Shown in pieces: positions 33,931 to 42,285 of a stretch of DNA of 50,619 nt (position 1 is its first letter; the number at the start of each line of letters is the position of its first letter). This stretch comes from a bacterium. Its GTDB lineage: Bacteria; UBP14; UBA6098; B30-G16. The position numbers and the translations under genes were made by a program. The stretch spans positions 1-50,619 of the forward strand of contig JAGGRZ010000010.1 in NCBI GenBank assembly GCA_021159335.1. The letters run 5' to 3'. The notes under the pieces were generated by a model. It ran no database searches and had not been told where the DNA came from. It worked only from the letters and a program-made list of their open reading frames with translations.

Positions 33931-34253
33931 TCCTTACGCTCAAGAAACCCGATTTTATGTTCTACGCCTGCTTTCTCTTTGGGAAGGTTGGGGAAATAGG
34001 CTATGGAAGTTATGAACTCGTAACGGATGAGGATGTTTGCTTTCTCCTTTCGTGGTCGTCCCTCACCATCAAAACTTATAGGGTATTCTGAGTGTTCTAT
34101 CCAGATGCCGAGTTCGTCAGTAGCAACGACTTTCGCAACTATAGCTATAGTGCTCCTTTCGAGTATCTCAACTTTTGGTCTGAGTTGCCAATCTTGGATG
34201 TGGGGATTTGCTATGGTTATAACTACTCTTGAACCCACAATGTCCTCTATCAT
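33927..34253 (-). CDS. unrecognised 108-residue protein
   Basis: Begins IEDIVGSRVVITIANPHIQD and contains IAIVAKVVATDELGIWIEHS, a beta-rich pattern that may be a small barrel (Sm-like or similar), but no family could be assigned. ATG 34253 has GGGGAGG only 2 bases before it, which is very close. An in-frame TTG at 34295 overlapping the upstream stop would add 14 residues and is the alternative. It sits between the ACT protein and the XRE regulator with overlapping ends, so co-expression is likely. No signal peptide or membrane segment. Confidence 0.65.
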   Translation of the reverse strand: MIEDIVGSRVVITIANPHIQDWQLRPKVEILERSTIAIVAKVVATDELGIWIEHSEYPISFDGEGRPRKEKANILIRYEFITSIAYFPNLPKEKAGVEHKIGFLERKE

Positions 34254-34291
34254 GACCTCCCCTTTCTTCTTCGAGGTTAATGATGGGAGAC

Positions 34292-34771
34292 TCAAACTCT
34301 GTGCATAGCCCTAAAAATCTCCTCGTGCTGCACGAATACTTTCCCGCCGAACTGGCTTGCAGAGTTTTCGAGTTCCCGCTTGAGGGTGTTGAAATCACAG
34401 TCGCATCCTGCTATGTTGCCTATTATTATAAGTGAATAGAACTCCTGAAGAATTTTCTGCGATATGTCCACTATGTCCACATTGTGTTTCGCAAGAATCG
34501 ATGATATGGTGGCTACGACTCCGGGTCTGTTTATGCCGAAGGCGGAGATAATTATTCGCTCTTGATTTTGCTGTGTTTTCGGCGGTTCCACCGGTTTTTG
34601 GGCAAGGTTTTGTATTTCCGGCGGCACTGTGACCTCGCTCTTTTTCTCGCCGCTTTCAAGTTTTTCGACCTCAGCTTTGACTATTTCCGCAACCGTTTTC
34701 GGGTCAACCTTATCGCCTAACTTTTCGACTGTCTTGCGCACGAGGTATTCCAGTTCTTCCTTGCTAATCAT
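34292..34771 (-). CDS. ACT-domain protein
   Basis: 159 residues. The C-terminal ~90 residues form an ACT domain of the GcvR/UPF0237 type (IIISAFGINRPGVVATISSI, HNVDIVDISQKILQEFYSLI). The first ~65 residues are a charged, helical and Pro/Gln-containing extension. ACT domains usually bind amino acids, so this may sense an amino-acid signal for the adjacent regulators; that is inference. It overlaps the NtrC-type gene by 8 bases. Confidence 0.82.
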   Translation of the reverse strand: MISKEELEYLVRKTVEKLGDKVDPKTVAEIVKAEVEKLESGEKKSEVTVPPEIQNLAQKPVEPPKTQQNQERIIISAFGINRPGVVATISSILAKHNVDIVDISQKILQEFYSLIIIGNIAGCDCDFNTLKRELENSASQFGGKVFVQHEEIFRAMHRV

Positions 34772-36119
34772 TTTTCCCCTCTTTTTCTAAACCATATTTT
34801 TCAATCTTACGATAAAGTGTTCTCGTTCCTATTCCAAGCATTTTTGCAGCTTTAACTCTGTTTCCCCCCGTTTTTTTAAGCGCCAATGCAATAGCCTCGC
34901 GCTCTATTTCCTCCATCGTTTTGCCCTCAAGGCTTGGTTTTATAGCCTCTTTTTCAATAAAAGTCGGGAGAACATTTATAGTTTCTCCTTCGGCAAGAAT
35001 AGCTATTTCCTCGAGTGCGTTTCTAAGTTGCCGAACATTGCCGGGCCAATCGTATTCCATAAATGCATCCATAACATCCTTGGATAAGCTCGTTATTTTT
35101 TTGCCAAGTTTCGCGCTTATTTGCCTGAGGAAATAGGAGACCAGTATCGGTATGTCCTCTCGCCTTTTCCTGAGAGGCGGAATTTCTATGACGAAAACTC
35201 TCAGCCTGAAATATAAGTCTTGCCTGAACTTGCCCTCTTTCATAAGTCTTTCGAGGTCCTGGTTTGTGGCTGCTATTATTCGCACATCGACCTTCTTGGC
35301 GGATGTAGCGCCAAGCGGCTCGACCTCGCCCGTTTCGATAACTCGCAAAAGTTTTGATTGAAGTGCTGGTGGCATGTCGCCTATCTCGTCAAGAAACAGT
35401 GTGCCTCCATTTGCCAGCTCGAATTTGCCCGGTTTTCGCCTTAATGCCCCTGTGAATGCTCCTTTCTCGTAGCCGAATAATTCCGATTCCAGAAGGTGTT
35501 CCGGTATGGCTGAGCAGTTTATTTTAACGAGTTTGCCCGGTCTGTTCGATAATTTGTGAATAGCCTCTGCAACGAGTTCCTTCCCCGTGCCGCTCTCTCC
35601 AATTATCAAAACTGTGGTATCCGTGGGTGCCACGGCGCTTATTTTCCTGAAAACATCTCGCATACCCTCTGAAACGCCCACCATTCCCATGAATACTGTA
35701 TCGCTTTCGATAGCTTCGAGAAGCCTTTTCTTTTCGGTGGCTAATCGGTATCTCTCAAGAGCTTTTTGAACGAGCGCACGAAGTCGTCTTATATCTATTG
35801 GCTTCATGAGGTAGTCGTATGCTCCAGATTTCATCGCCTCAAGCGCTGTCTCAACTGTAGCGTGTCCTGTTATTAGTATGACCGGTGTTTCAGGCGTCGC
35901 TTCACCTGTGAACCTAAGTATTTTGAGTCCGTCGACATTGCCCGGAAGCACGAGGTCCGCGACAACGACTGCTGGTTGCTCTTGCTTGATTATGTCGAGC
36001 GCTTCACTTCCGCTTTCGGCTGTTAGTATGCTCCCGAGTGGAGATAATATCTCGGCAAGCGTTTCAAGTTGCGCCTTGTCATCCTCGACTATAAGTATTT
36101 TTTCGTCTGGCTTTTGCAC
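34764..36119 (-). CDS. NtrC-family sigma-54-dependent response regulator
   Basis: 451 residues from GTG 36119, chosen because GAGAGG lies 6 bases upstream; this overlaps the recO 3' end by 41 bases. Receiver domain with acidic DD near residue 13 and phospho-acceptor D55 in [13 protein letters not shown]+ domain with Walker A GESGTGKE and the sigma-54 loop GAFTGA; C-terminal Fis-type HTH ([20 protein letters not shown]). It activates sigma-54 promoters after phosphorylation. No sensor kinase is next to it, so its partner is elsewhere or shared. Targets cannot be told from the window. Confidence 0.95.
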   Translation of the reverse strand: MQKPDEKILIVEDDKAQLETLAEILSPLGSILTAESGSEALDIIKQEQPAVVVADLVLPGNVDGLKILRFTGEATPETPVILITGHATVETALEAMKSGAYDYLMKPIDIRRLRALVQKALERYRLATEKKRLLEAIESDTVFMGMVGVSEGMRDVFRKISAVAPTDTTVLIIGESGTGKELVAEAIHKLSNRPGKLVKINCSAIPEHLLESELFGYEKGAFTGALRRKPGKFELANGGTLFLDEIGDMPPALQSKLLRVIETGEVEPLGATSAKKVDVRIIAATNQDLERLMKEGKFRQDLYFRLRVFVIEIPPLRKRREDIPILVSYFLRQISAKLGKKITSLSKDVMDAFMEYDWPGNVRQLRNALEEIAILAEGETINVLPTFIEKEAIKPSLEGKTMEEIEREAIALALKKTGGNRVKAAKMLGIGTRTLYRKIEKYGLEKEGKND

Positions 36120-36837
36120 CTGACACCTCTCCGATGTGATAGTTCCAGAACTTTTTGGTAAAATCAAATAAAATCTCAGGATTCGCAATACTTAATTTAT
36201 CATATTTTTTAAATGGTGTGTTTATTAGTTTCTCCATTGCCAGAGCCTTTTCCGCGTCCGTTTTTATCGAATCCGCAGGCTTAGGGCATCTCTCGCATAT
36301 GAATCCTCCCGCTGACGGCGAGAACCATAACCTCTGTGCTTCACTTAATTCTTTTCCGCAAACTGCACAGTTTGTTAACGCTGGCTTAAGCCCCGAGAAA
36401 AGAAGTATTTTAAGCATAAATCCAGCTTCAAGAATTCTTTCGTCTACACCGTAAATCGCGCGCCATTGCCTAAATAAGCTCGTTAAAAGTTCGTATATTT
36501 CGGGGATTTTGTCGCCGTGGCGAACCGCTGCACTCGCATAGTTGATGAATTTGGCTGCTTTTTTCTGATTTTGAAAGTCTGCGTCCGCAATCCCGAAGTC
36601 CTCAACCACTTTGACATCCGATGCTGTAAAAATTGTTCTATCAGGTTTTGGATAAAATGTGAATTTAAGCACCGCGAATGGTATTATCCGTGGTGATATG
36701 AGTGACCTGCTTTTGAGCGCACCTTTGAATATGAACGATATAAGCTCACCACTATCCATCAGTGCACTAACTATAAGACTGCTTTCCCTGTAACGCGTCT
36801 TTCGAACTATAATGCCATTTTGGCTTCTCTGACGCAT
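36079..36837 (-). CDS. recO: DNA repair protein RecO
   Basis: 252 residues from ATG 36837, chosen because RecO proteins normally begin a few residues before the pattern GIIVRKTRYRESSLIVSALM; an in-frame ATG at 36894 would add 19 residues without a ribosome binding site. The N-terminal OB fold, the helical domain and the zinc-ribbon pair (CAVCGKEL and CERCP) are present. RecO anneals single strands and loads RecA with RecR in recombinational repair. It heads a set of five overlapping genes on this strand, although repair and the regulators downstream have no obvious link. Confidence 0.88.
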   Translation of the reverse strand: MRQRSQNGIIVRKTRYRESSLIVSALMDSGELISFIFKGALKSRSLISPRIIPFAVLKFTFYPKPDRTIFTASDVKVVEDFGIADADFQNQKKAAKFINYASAAVRHGDKIPEIYELLTSLFRQWRAIYGVDERILEAGFMLKILLFSGLKPALTNCAVCGKELSEAQRLWFSPSAGGFICERCPKPADSIKTDAEKALAMEKLINTPFKKYDKLSIANPEILFDFTKKFWNYHIGEVSGAKARRKNTYSRG

Positions 36838-36930
36838 AAAGTAAGATAAGCAATCTTTCTCGCTCCAGAAAGCTTTTGTTGTTGATTTTATCATTGATGT
36901 TGACTAAATTTGACCAAACCAATTTTTAAA

Positions 36931-37842
36931 ATGAATATTTTTCGAAGAACATCGTTGCTTTTGACATTGTTTTTTGCATCGTTGCTTTGCGCACAATCAA
37001 GCTCAGCCCCGCTCAGTGAGGTATCACCATGCCCGATGGGGAAAAGCGAGGTTCTAAAGCTTGCGGACTATCTGTTTGGAGATGGCGACTACGAGAGGGC
37101 TGCGGTGGAGTATTTAAGATTTTACCTCGTCTATCCTGACGATAGTTGCGCTCAGTATGCGCTTTTCATGGCGGCTTTGTCCAAGGAGAGAGCGGGAGAA
37201 TACACGGCAGCGAGGAAACTTTACGAAAGGCTTGGTGAAAAGTATCCTGCACTTTCTCGAATCGCGGAATATAGAAAAGCTTTGACTTACTTCTATGTGG
37301 GGCAGTATGATACGATAATCGCTCATCCCGACACTGTTGACCCAGCAATGCGATATCTCCTTGGCTGGGCTAATCTGGCGAAAAACGATTATAAGCGCGC
37401 ATCTGAAATTTTTTCATCATTCCTCGATAAGTCAGATACAACCATCATTTCGGGAAGTATAAGCTTTTTGCTTCAGCGATGCCGTCAGGGGCTGGCTATG
37501 CACGATAAGAACCCTTATTTTGCAGCGCTATTTTCTGCTCTTGCGCCCGGCCTCGGAAGAGGTTATGTAGGACACTGGGGAGATGCCCTTTTTGGCTTCA
37601 TAACAGTTGCTGTGCCGGCAGGACTTGCTGCTTCCTATTGGAAGAAAGATAGGGGATTCGCAGTGGTTATGGCTGTTACTGGTGTTGTATTTTATCTTGG
37701 TGATATTTATGGCTCTTTTGTGGGAGCTAAAATAGCTAATAAAAAAAGGAAAAAGGAACTTTTCACGAAAACCATCGAGCAGGTTCCTCATCCGCCGGGG
37801 TCAATTTATTCCAAAGTGCCGTGTAAAAGGAGTGGCCGATGA
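36931..37842 (+). CDS. exported TPR protein with C-terminal membrane segments
   Basis: 303 residues from ATG 36931; an in-frame TTG at 36910 would only add residues before the signal peptide (SLLLTLFFASLLCAQ). Residues ~45-190 form helical TPR-like repeats (EYLRFYLVYPDDSCAQYALF, AGEYTAARKLYERLGEKYPA). The C-terminus has ALFSALAPGLGRGYVGHWGD and two hydrophobic stretches, like proteins that combine TPRs with a short membrane domain. It probably has an envelope or assembly role. The stop overlaps the next start by 4 bases. Confidence 0.72.
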   Translation: MNIFRRTSLLLTLFFASLLCAQSSSAPLSEVSPCPMGKSEVLKLADYLFGDGDYERAAVEYLRFYLVYPDDSCAQYALFMAALSKERAGEYTAARKLYERLGEKYPALSRIAEYRKALTYFYVGQYDTIIAHPDTVDPAMRYLLGWANLAKNDYKRASEIFSSFLDKSDTTIISGSISFLLQRCRQGLAMHDKNPYFAALFSALAPGLGRGYVGHWGDALFGFITVAVPAGLAASYWKKDRGFAVVMAVTGVVFYLGDIYGSFVGAKIANKKRKKELFTKTIEQVPHPPGSIYSKVPCKRSGR

Positions 37843-38441
37843 AATCTGGTGTATGGGATGAGGTCATAAGAAAGTCGCTTAATCTTGTTGCGCTTATCAT
37901 ACCTATTGGAGCCATGCGTTTCCCAAAAACTTTGAGCCTTATACTCATAACGGCGGCTACTGCTATTTTTTTCATTCACGACCTTTTGAGAATATTCAGC
38001 AAAAAGGCTCGACAAAAATTCTACAAGACATGGGGCAAAATGTATCGTCGATGGGAATTTCGCTCTTTATCAGGGGCAACTTATCTTCTGCTTGGCAGCA
38101 CTATGGCTCTCTTCCTTTACGACACGAGAATCGCAAGCCTTGCGATAACTTATGCTATAGTGGGCGATACCTTCGCTGCGATCGTGGGAAAGCATCGCGG
38201 AAAGTATGTCGTCTATGACGAAAGGGTTATGGAAGGACGGGTGAGAAGGCGAACTCTTGAGGGGACTATAGCTTTTTTTGTCAGCGCTTTTTTGGCTGGT
38301 TTAGCATTCCCAAGCATTGGTATTGGCTACAACCTTTTGGGAGCAGTTCTTGCTGCAATTTTGGAGTTGACTTCAGTTATAATAGATGACAATTTCACAA
38401 TACCTGTTGTTGTAGGATTTATATTGCAGGTGCTTATTTGA
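37839..38441 (+). CDS. polyprenol/phytol kinase-like membrane protein (SEC59/DGK1 family)
   Basis: 200 residues with about six hydrophobic segments. The family core is SGATYLLLGSTMALFLYDTR, IVGDTFAAIVGKHRGK and RRRTLEGTIAFFVSAFLAG, typical of CTP-dependent dolichol/phytol/diacylglycerol kinases. It would phosphorylate a lipid alcohol at the inner membrane, possibly feeding lipid-carrier recycling. Start ATG 37839 overlaps the TPR protein by 4 bases, and the radical SAM gene follows one base after the stop. Confidence 0.8.
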   Translation: MKSGVWDEVIRKSLNLVALIIPIGAMRFPKTLSLILITAATAIFFIHDLLRIFSKKARQKFYKTWGKMYRRWEFRSLSGATYLLLGSTMALFLYDTRIASLAITYAIVGDTFAAIVGKHRGKYVVYDERVMEGRVRRRTLEGTIAFFVSAFLAGLAFPSIGIGYNLLGAVLAAILELTSVIIDDNFTIPVVVGFILQVLI

Positions 38442-38442
38442 A

Positions 38443-39390
38443 ATGGAGCATGAATCATTGAAAACTATCTACGGTCCGGTTCCATCGCGAAGGCTTGGGC
38501 TTTCGCTGGGAATAGACCCGTTCACGCAGAAAACTTGCACTCATAACTGCATTTATTGCCAGCTTGGAAGGGCACCAACTGTTAGCGCAGAATCAACTAT
38601 TGATGGCGTAAATCCCGATTTAGTCAAAAGCGAGCTGGCGGAATTCTTCACATCCGGTGGAAAAGCTGACTACATAACATTCTCCGGTAGCGGTGAACCG
38701 ACTCTTTGGAGACACATAGGTGAATTAATCAAATTCATAAAGGATGAATTTACCGAAAAGAAAGTTTGCGTGCTAACCAACGGCACTACACTTTGGCGCA
38801 AGGAGGTTCGCGAGGCGCTTATGTTGGCTGACCTTGTTGTCCCGACTGTCGCCGCTGCTGACCGGAAAACCTACATAAAACTGCACAGACCACATCCATC
38901 AGCTACCTTCGAGCGGCATATTGAGGGGGTAAAGAAGTTTGCGGAGGTTTTTGGTGGAAGCATCTGGGCGGAGGTGATGCTTGTTGCTGGAATTAACGAT
39001 TCAGATGAGCATCTCAGAAAGCTTGCGGAACTACTTGATGGCATTCCATTTGAATTTATCGACATCAATCTTCCCATTAGGCCGCCGGCGGAAAGCTGGG
39101 TAAAACCGCCTGAGATGGAGCGGGTAGAATTTGCTTGCAGGCTGTTTGGCGAAAGATGCAGAGTTGTTGGTAAGTTTAGGGCAGTTCAGCCGAAAGTTGA
39201 GAGATTAGCAAACCTTGCTGAGAAAGTGCTCGAGATTCTGATGCGGAGACCCGAAAAGCTCGAAAACATAGCTGATGCGCTTGCTGTAACATATGATGAG
39301 GCGAGAAAAGCTATAGATGCACTTATTGCTAAAAAACTGGTGACAAAAACGACTGACGACTATTTTAAGCTAACCAGAGATGAGGGGTGA
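38443..39390 (+). CDS. radical SAM protein (COG0731-like)
   Basis: 315 residues. The cluster-binding motif is CTHNCIYC (C32, C36, C39), preceded by YGPVPSRRLGLSLGIDP and followed by ITFSGSGEPTLWRHIG (SAM-binding strand), the pattern of the wyosine-synthetase-like radical SAM group. The C-terminal ~80 residues look like a small winged helix (LEILMRRPEKLENIADALAV). Bacterial members have no settled function, so tRNA modification is not claimed. It follows the lipid kinase by one base, and galT starts 3 bases after its stop. Confidence 0.85.
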   Translation: MEHESLKTIYGPVPSRRLGLSLGIDPFTQKTCTHNCIYCQLGRAPTVSAESTIDGVNPDLVKSELAEFFTSGGKADYITFSGSGEPTLWRHIGELIKFIKDEFTEKKVCVLTNGTTLWRKEVREALMLADLVVPTVAAADRKTYIKLHRPHPSATFERHIEGVKKFAEVFGGSIWAEVMLVAGINDSDEHLRKLAELLDGIPFEFIDINLPIRPPAESWVKPPEMERVEFACRLFGERCRVVGKFRAVQPKVERLANLAEKVLEILMRRPEKLENIADALAVTYDEARKAIDALIAKKLVTKTTDDYFKLTRDEG

Positions 39391-39393
39391 GGC

Positions 39394-40425
39394 ATGTCTG
39401 AGCTAAGACACGACCCTGTGCAGAAAAGATGGGTTATAATAGCGGCTGAGAGAGCAAAGCGTCCCAAGGAATTCGCTCACGAGGAGACTGTTAAGCCAAC
39501 AAGCCCTATAGCTTGTCCGTTCTGCCCGGGAAACGAGGACAGAACTCCGCCGGAAATATATGCCGTGCGCGAGGAAGGCAGTAAGCCCAATTCCCCTGGA
39601 TGGAAGCTCAGAGTTATACCTAACAAGTTCCCTGTGCTTAAGGTTGAGGGTGAACTTAACAGACGAGGATTGGGAATTTATGACATTATAGACGGTATAG
39701 GTGCGCACGAGGTTATAATTGAGACCCCCGACCACAACGCCCATATTGGGGATATGCCGTTGGAGGATGTGTTCAACATTGTTAAAGCCTACCGCGAGCG
39801 AATTTCAGATCTGCACAAGGACCAGCGTTTACGCTATGTGCTTATATTCAAAAACTACGGTGCTGTGGCTGGTGCCAGTCTTGGACATCCTCATTCTCAG
39901 CTTATAGCAACACCCATAACGCCCAGAACGGTTGCCGCTGAACTCGACTCAGCAAAAGAGCATTATCTTCAAAAAGAACGCTGCCTTTTCTGCGATATAA
40001 TAAATCAGGAGATGGCGCTTGAGGAGAGAATAGTGTTCGTTAAAGAGCGGTTCGTAGCATTTTGCCCATTCGCAAGCCGATTCCCGTTTGAAATATGTCT
40101 TCTTCCGAGATACCATCATCACGACTTTTCGCTAACCTCTGATGAGGACCTGTGGGCGTTCGCAGATGCTTTAAAAGACATTCTCGGAAGGTTAAAGCGG
40201 GTGCTTAACAATCCGCCTTACAACTTCATGTTGCACACAGCACCGAACACAGTTTACCGCCCAGGGAGGCCATTCTACTGGGAAACATTGCCCTATGATT
40301 GGCACTGGCACCTTGAAATAATTCCGCGCCTTACCAAGATAGCGGGTTTTGAGTGGGGTTCGGGGTTCTACATTAATCCTGTGCCGCCAGAGTCAGCCGC
40401 CGAAGCGCTGAGAAACTCTGAGTAA
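39394..40425 (+). CDS. galT: galactose-1-phosphate uridylyltransferase
   Basis: 343 residues. Metal ligands C41 and C44 are in CPFCPGNEDR, and the HPH motif with nucleophilic H167 is in ASLGHPHSQ. LRVIPNKFPVL and EVIIETPDHN complete the family pattern. It exchanges UMP between UDP-glucose and galactose-1-phosphate in the cytoplasm (Leloir pathway); some relatives are related nucleotidyltransferases, so strict galactose use is likely but not proven. galK and galE are not adjacent. A hairpin follows the stop. Confidence 0.9.
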   Translation: MSELRHDPVQKRWVIIAAERAKRPKEFAHEETVKPTSPIACPFCPGNEDRTPPEIYAVREEGSKPNSPGWKLRVIPNKFPVLKVEGELNRRGLGIYDIIDGIGAHEVIIETPDHNAHIGDMPLEDVFNIVKAYRERISDLHKDQRLRYVLIFKNYGAVAGASLGHPHSQLIATPITPRTVAAELDSAKEHYLQKERCLFCDIINQEMALEERIVFVKERFVAFCPFASRFPFEICLLPRYHHHDFSLTSDEDLWAFADALKDILGRLKRVLNNPPYNFMLHTAPNTVYRPGRPFYWETLPYDWHWHLEIIPRLTKIAGFEWGSGFYINPVPPESAAEALRNSE

Positions 40426-40444
40426 GCTAATCCCCACAATTAGC
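40426..40444 (+). terminator. hairpin after galT
   Basis: GCTAAT (40426-40431) and ATTAGC (40439-40444) pair perfectly around a 7-base loop, directly after the TAA of galT. What follows is TGAAAATAAA, without a T-run, so it may need Rho or only protect the 3' end. The rest of the gap to mutL (to 40536) shows nothing recognisable. Confidence 0.4.
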
Positions 40445-40536
40445 TGAAAATAAACAGAATGAATGCCCCCCATTTATCAAGGTGATGTGATTAGTCCCCC
40501 TTACTGATACATGTGTAGCAATAGTTTTATACCGCG

Positions 40537-42273
40537 TCAGCCATGTCTTCCAAACATTTTCTCGAATTCGCTTTTGGTGAATTTTATTATGGTTGGTCTT
40601 CCGTGAGGACACCTGAACGGTTGTTCGCAGGCGAAAAGTTGCTCAAAAAGCGCCAGCATCTCATCTCGTGAAAGCTTTCTGCCAGCTTTTATAGCGGAAT
40701 GACAGGCTATGCTTGCTGCCAGTTCCGATATTATCGATGGTGTCTCTTCGTTGATTTTTTCTGCGAGGTCATCGATAAGCCCATTTATGATGTCTTTTAT
40801 ATCCGAGTTGCGCAGGAACGGTGGAATAGCAGTTATACTTATACGATTAACATCTTTTACCTCAACCTCGAAGCCTATTTTGCTTAGTTGTGGTAATATC
40901 TTCGCTATCGTTGACATTTGCTGTGGAGGAAGTGCTATTTCTATCGGGAAAAGAAGCCTTTGTCCGAAAAGAGTTTCGCCGCTAATGGCCTGAAGCACAC
41001 GCTCATAAAGAACGCGTTCGTGAGCGCTGTGTTGGTCGATAACATACATTCCGTCACTTACTGGTATCACTATGTAGGTATCAAGAACCTGCATTATGTT
41101 AGGTTGCTCTGCATCTTTCGTTTGAGTTTCGTCGATTGTCGATAGAACCTCTATAATCTGCGATTCCATAGCAGTTGGCATGGGCGTTCTCGCTGATGTT
41201 TTTGGGATGGGGAGGTCAAGCTCAAGCTGTGTTGAAGATTGCGGTGGCATAAGTGTTATGGGTCTCGGCTCTCTTGCTGGAGCAGCGATACTTCCCAACG
41301 CTTTCGTTATTGAGCCGTAAACCAGTCTGAAAACAGCTTCCTCTCGCCTGAATCTTACCTCAAGCTTGGCAGGATGAACATTAACATCGACTAATTCGGG
41401 TGGCGAACCAATGAACAGAAAAGCCACTGGATAGCGCCTTGGCGGAATAAATTCCCTGTATGCCTGTCTTATTGCGCTTGAGATGAGGGCGCTCTTTATG
41501 GGACGATTATTTAAAAATATATATTGCTCGTCGGGTCTTCCTCGATGGAATGTCCGTTTGCTAACAAACCCAAAAATGGTGTATTCGTCGTATTCTGCCT
41601 CGATGGCAAGCAAGTTGTCAACGAGTTCCGCCCCGAATATCTGTTCTATGCGCTCCTTGTAGCTTTCTGCAGATGGATAGTATGCTTGCTCGACCCCATT
41701 ATGTTCGAGTCTGAAAGTTATGTATGGGTTGGCTAAAGCCAATTTTGTGAACCATTCAACACATGCTCCATATTCCGCCCGTTCCGATTTAAGGAATCTT
41801 CTTCTGGCTGGGACTTTTGAGAAAAGCTCCTTTACCGTTACTATCGTCCCCTTCTGAGTTCCGACTTCGCCTTCATCAACTACCTGTCCGTGGTCGACAA
41901 CTATTCTATAACCGAGCTCGGCGTCTTGTGTTCGCGATATTATCTCGAGGTGAGACACCGAGGCGATAGAAGGCAGAGCTTCACCGCGGAAACCAAGCGT
42001 TTGTATCGCCATAAGGTCTTCTTTGGAGTGAATTTTGCTCGTAGCGTGTCGTTCAAGTGCCAGTCTCAAGTCCTCAGGTGTCATACCTTCGCCATCGTCT
42101 ATAACCTGAACGAGCTTTTTACCACCTTCCTCAAGAATGCACTCAATAAATTCGGCATTGGCGTCGATGGAGTTCTCGATTAATTCTTTCAACACCGAAG
42201 CCGGTTTTTCGACGACCTCACCTGCCGCAATTCTGTTAGCTATTTCCTCAGGTAGTTTGATGATTTTGCTCAT
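40537..42273 (-). CDS. mutL: DNA mismatch repair protein MutL
   Basis: 578 residues. The GHKL ATPase has IAAGEVVEKPASVLKELIEN, DGEGM and GFRGEALPSIASV. The C-terminal domain has DQHSAHERVLYE, matching DQHA(x)2E(x)4E with Ser for Ala, then ACHSAIKAGRKL and CPHGRP, i.e. the metal-dependent nicking site found in species without MutH. It couples MutS recognition to strand incision. AGGTGA is just upstream of ATG 42273. The TPR gene upstream ends 13 bases away. Confidence 0.96.
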   Translation of the reverse strand: MSKIIKLPEEIANRIAAGEVVEKPASVLKELIENSIDANAEFIECILEEGGKKLVQVIDDGEGMTPEDLRLALERHATSKIHSKEDLMAIQTLGFRGEALPSIASVSHLEIISRTQDAELGYRIVVDHGQVVDEGEVGTQKGTIVTVKELFSKVPARRRFLKSERAEYGACVEWFTKLALANPYITFRLEHNGVEQAYYPSAESYKERIEQIFGAELVDNLLAIEAEYDEYTIFGFVSKRTFHRGRPDEQYIFLNNRPIKSALISSAIRQAYREFIPPRRYPVAFLFIGSPPELVDVNVHPAKLEVRFRREEAVFRLVYGSITKALGSIAAPAREPRPITLMPPQSSTQLELDLPIPKTSARTPMPTAMESQIIEVLSTIDETQTKDAEQPNIMQVLDTYIVIPVSDGMYVIDQHSAHERVLYERVLQAISGETLFGQRLLFPIEIALPPQQMSTIAKILPQLSKIGFEVEVKDVNRISITAIPPFLRNSDIKDIINGLIDDLAEKINEETPSIISELAASIACHSAIKAGRKLSRDEMLALFEQLFACEQPFRCPHGRPTIIKFTKSEFEKMFGRHG

Positions 42274-42285
42274 ATCACCTCGCAG

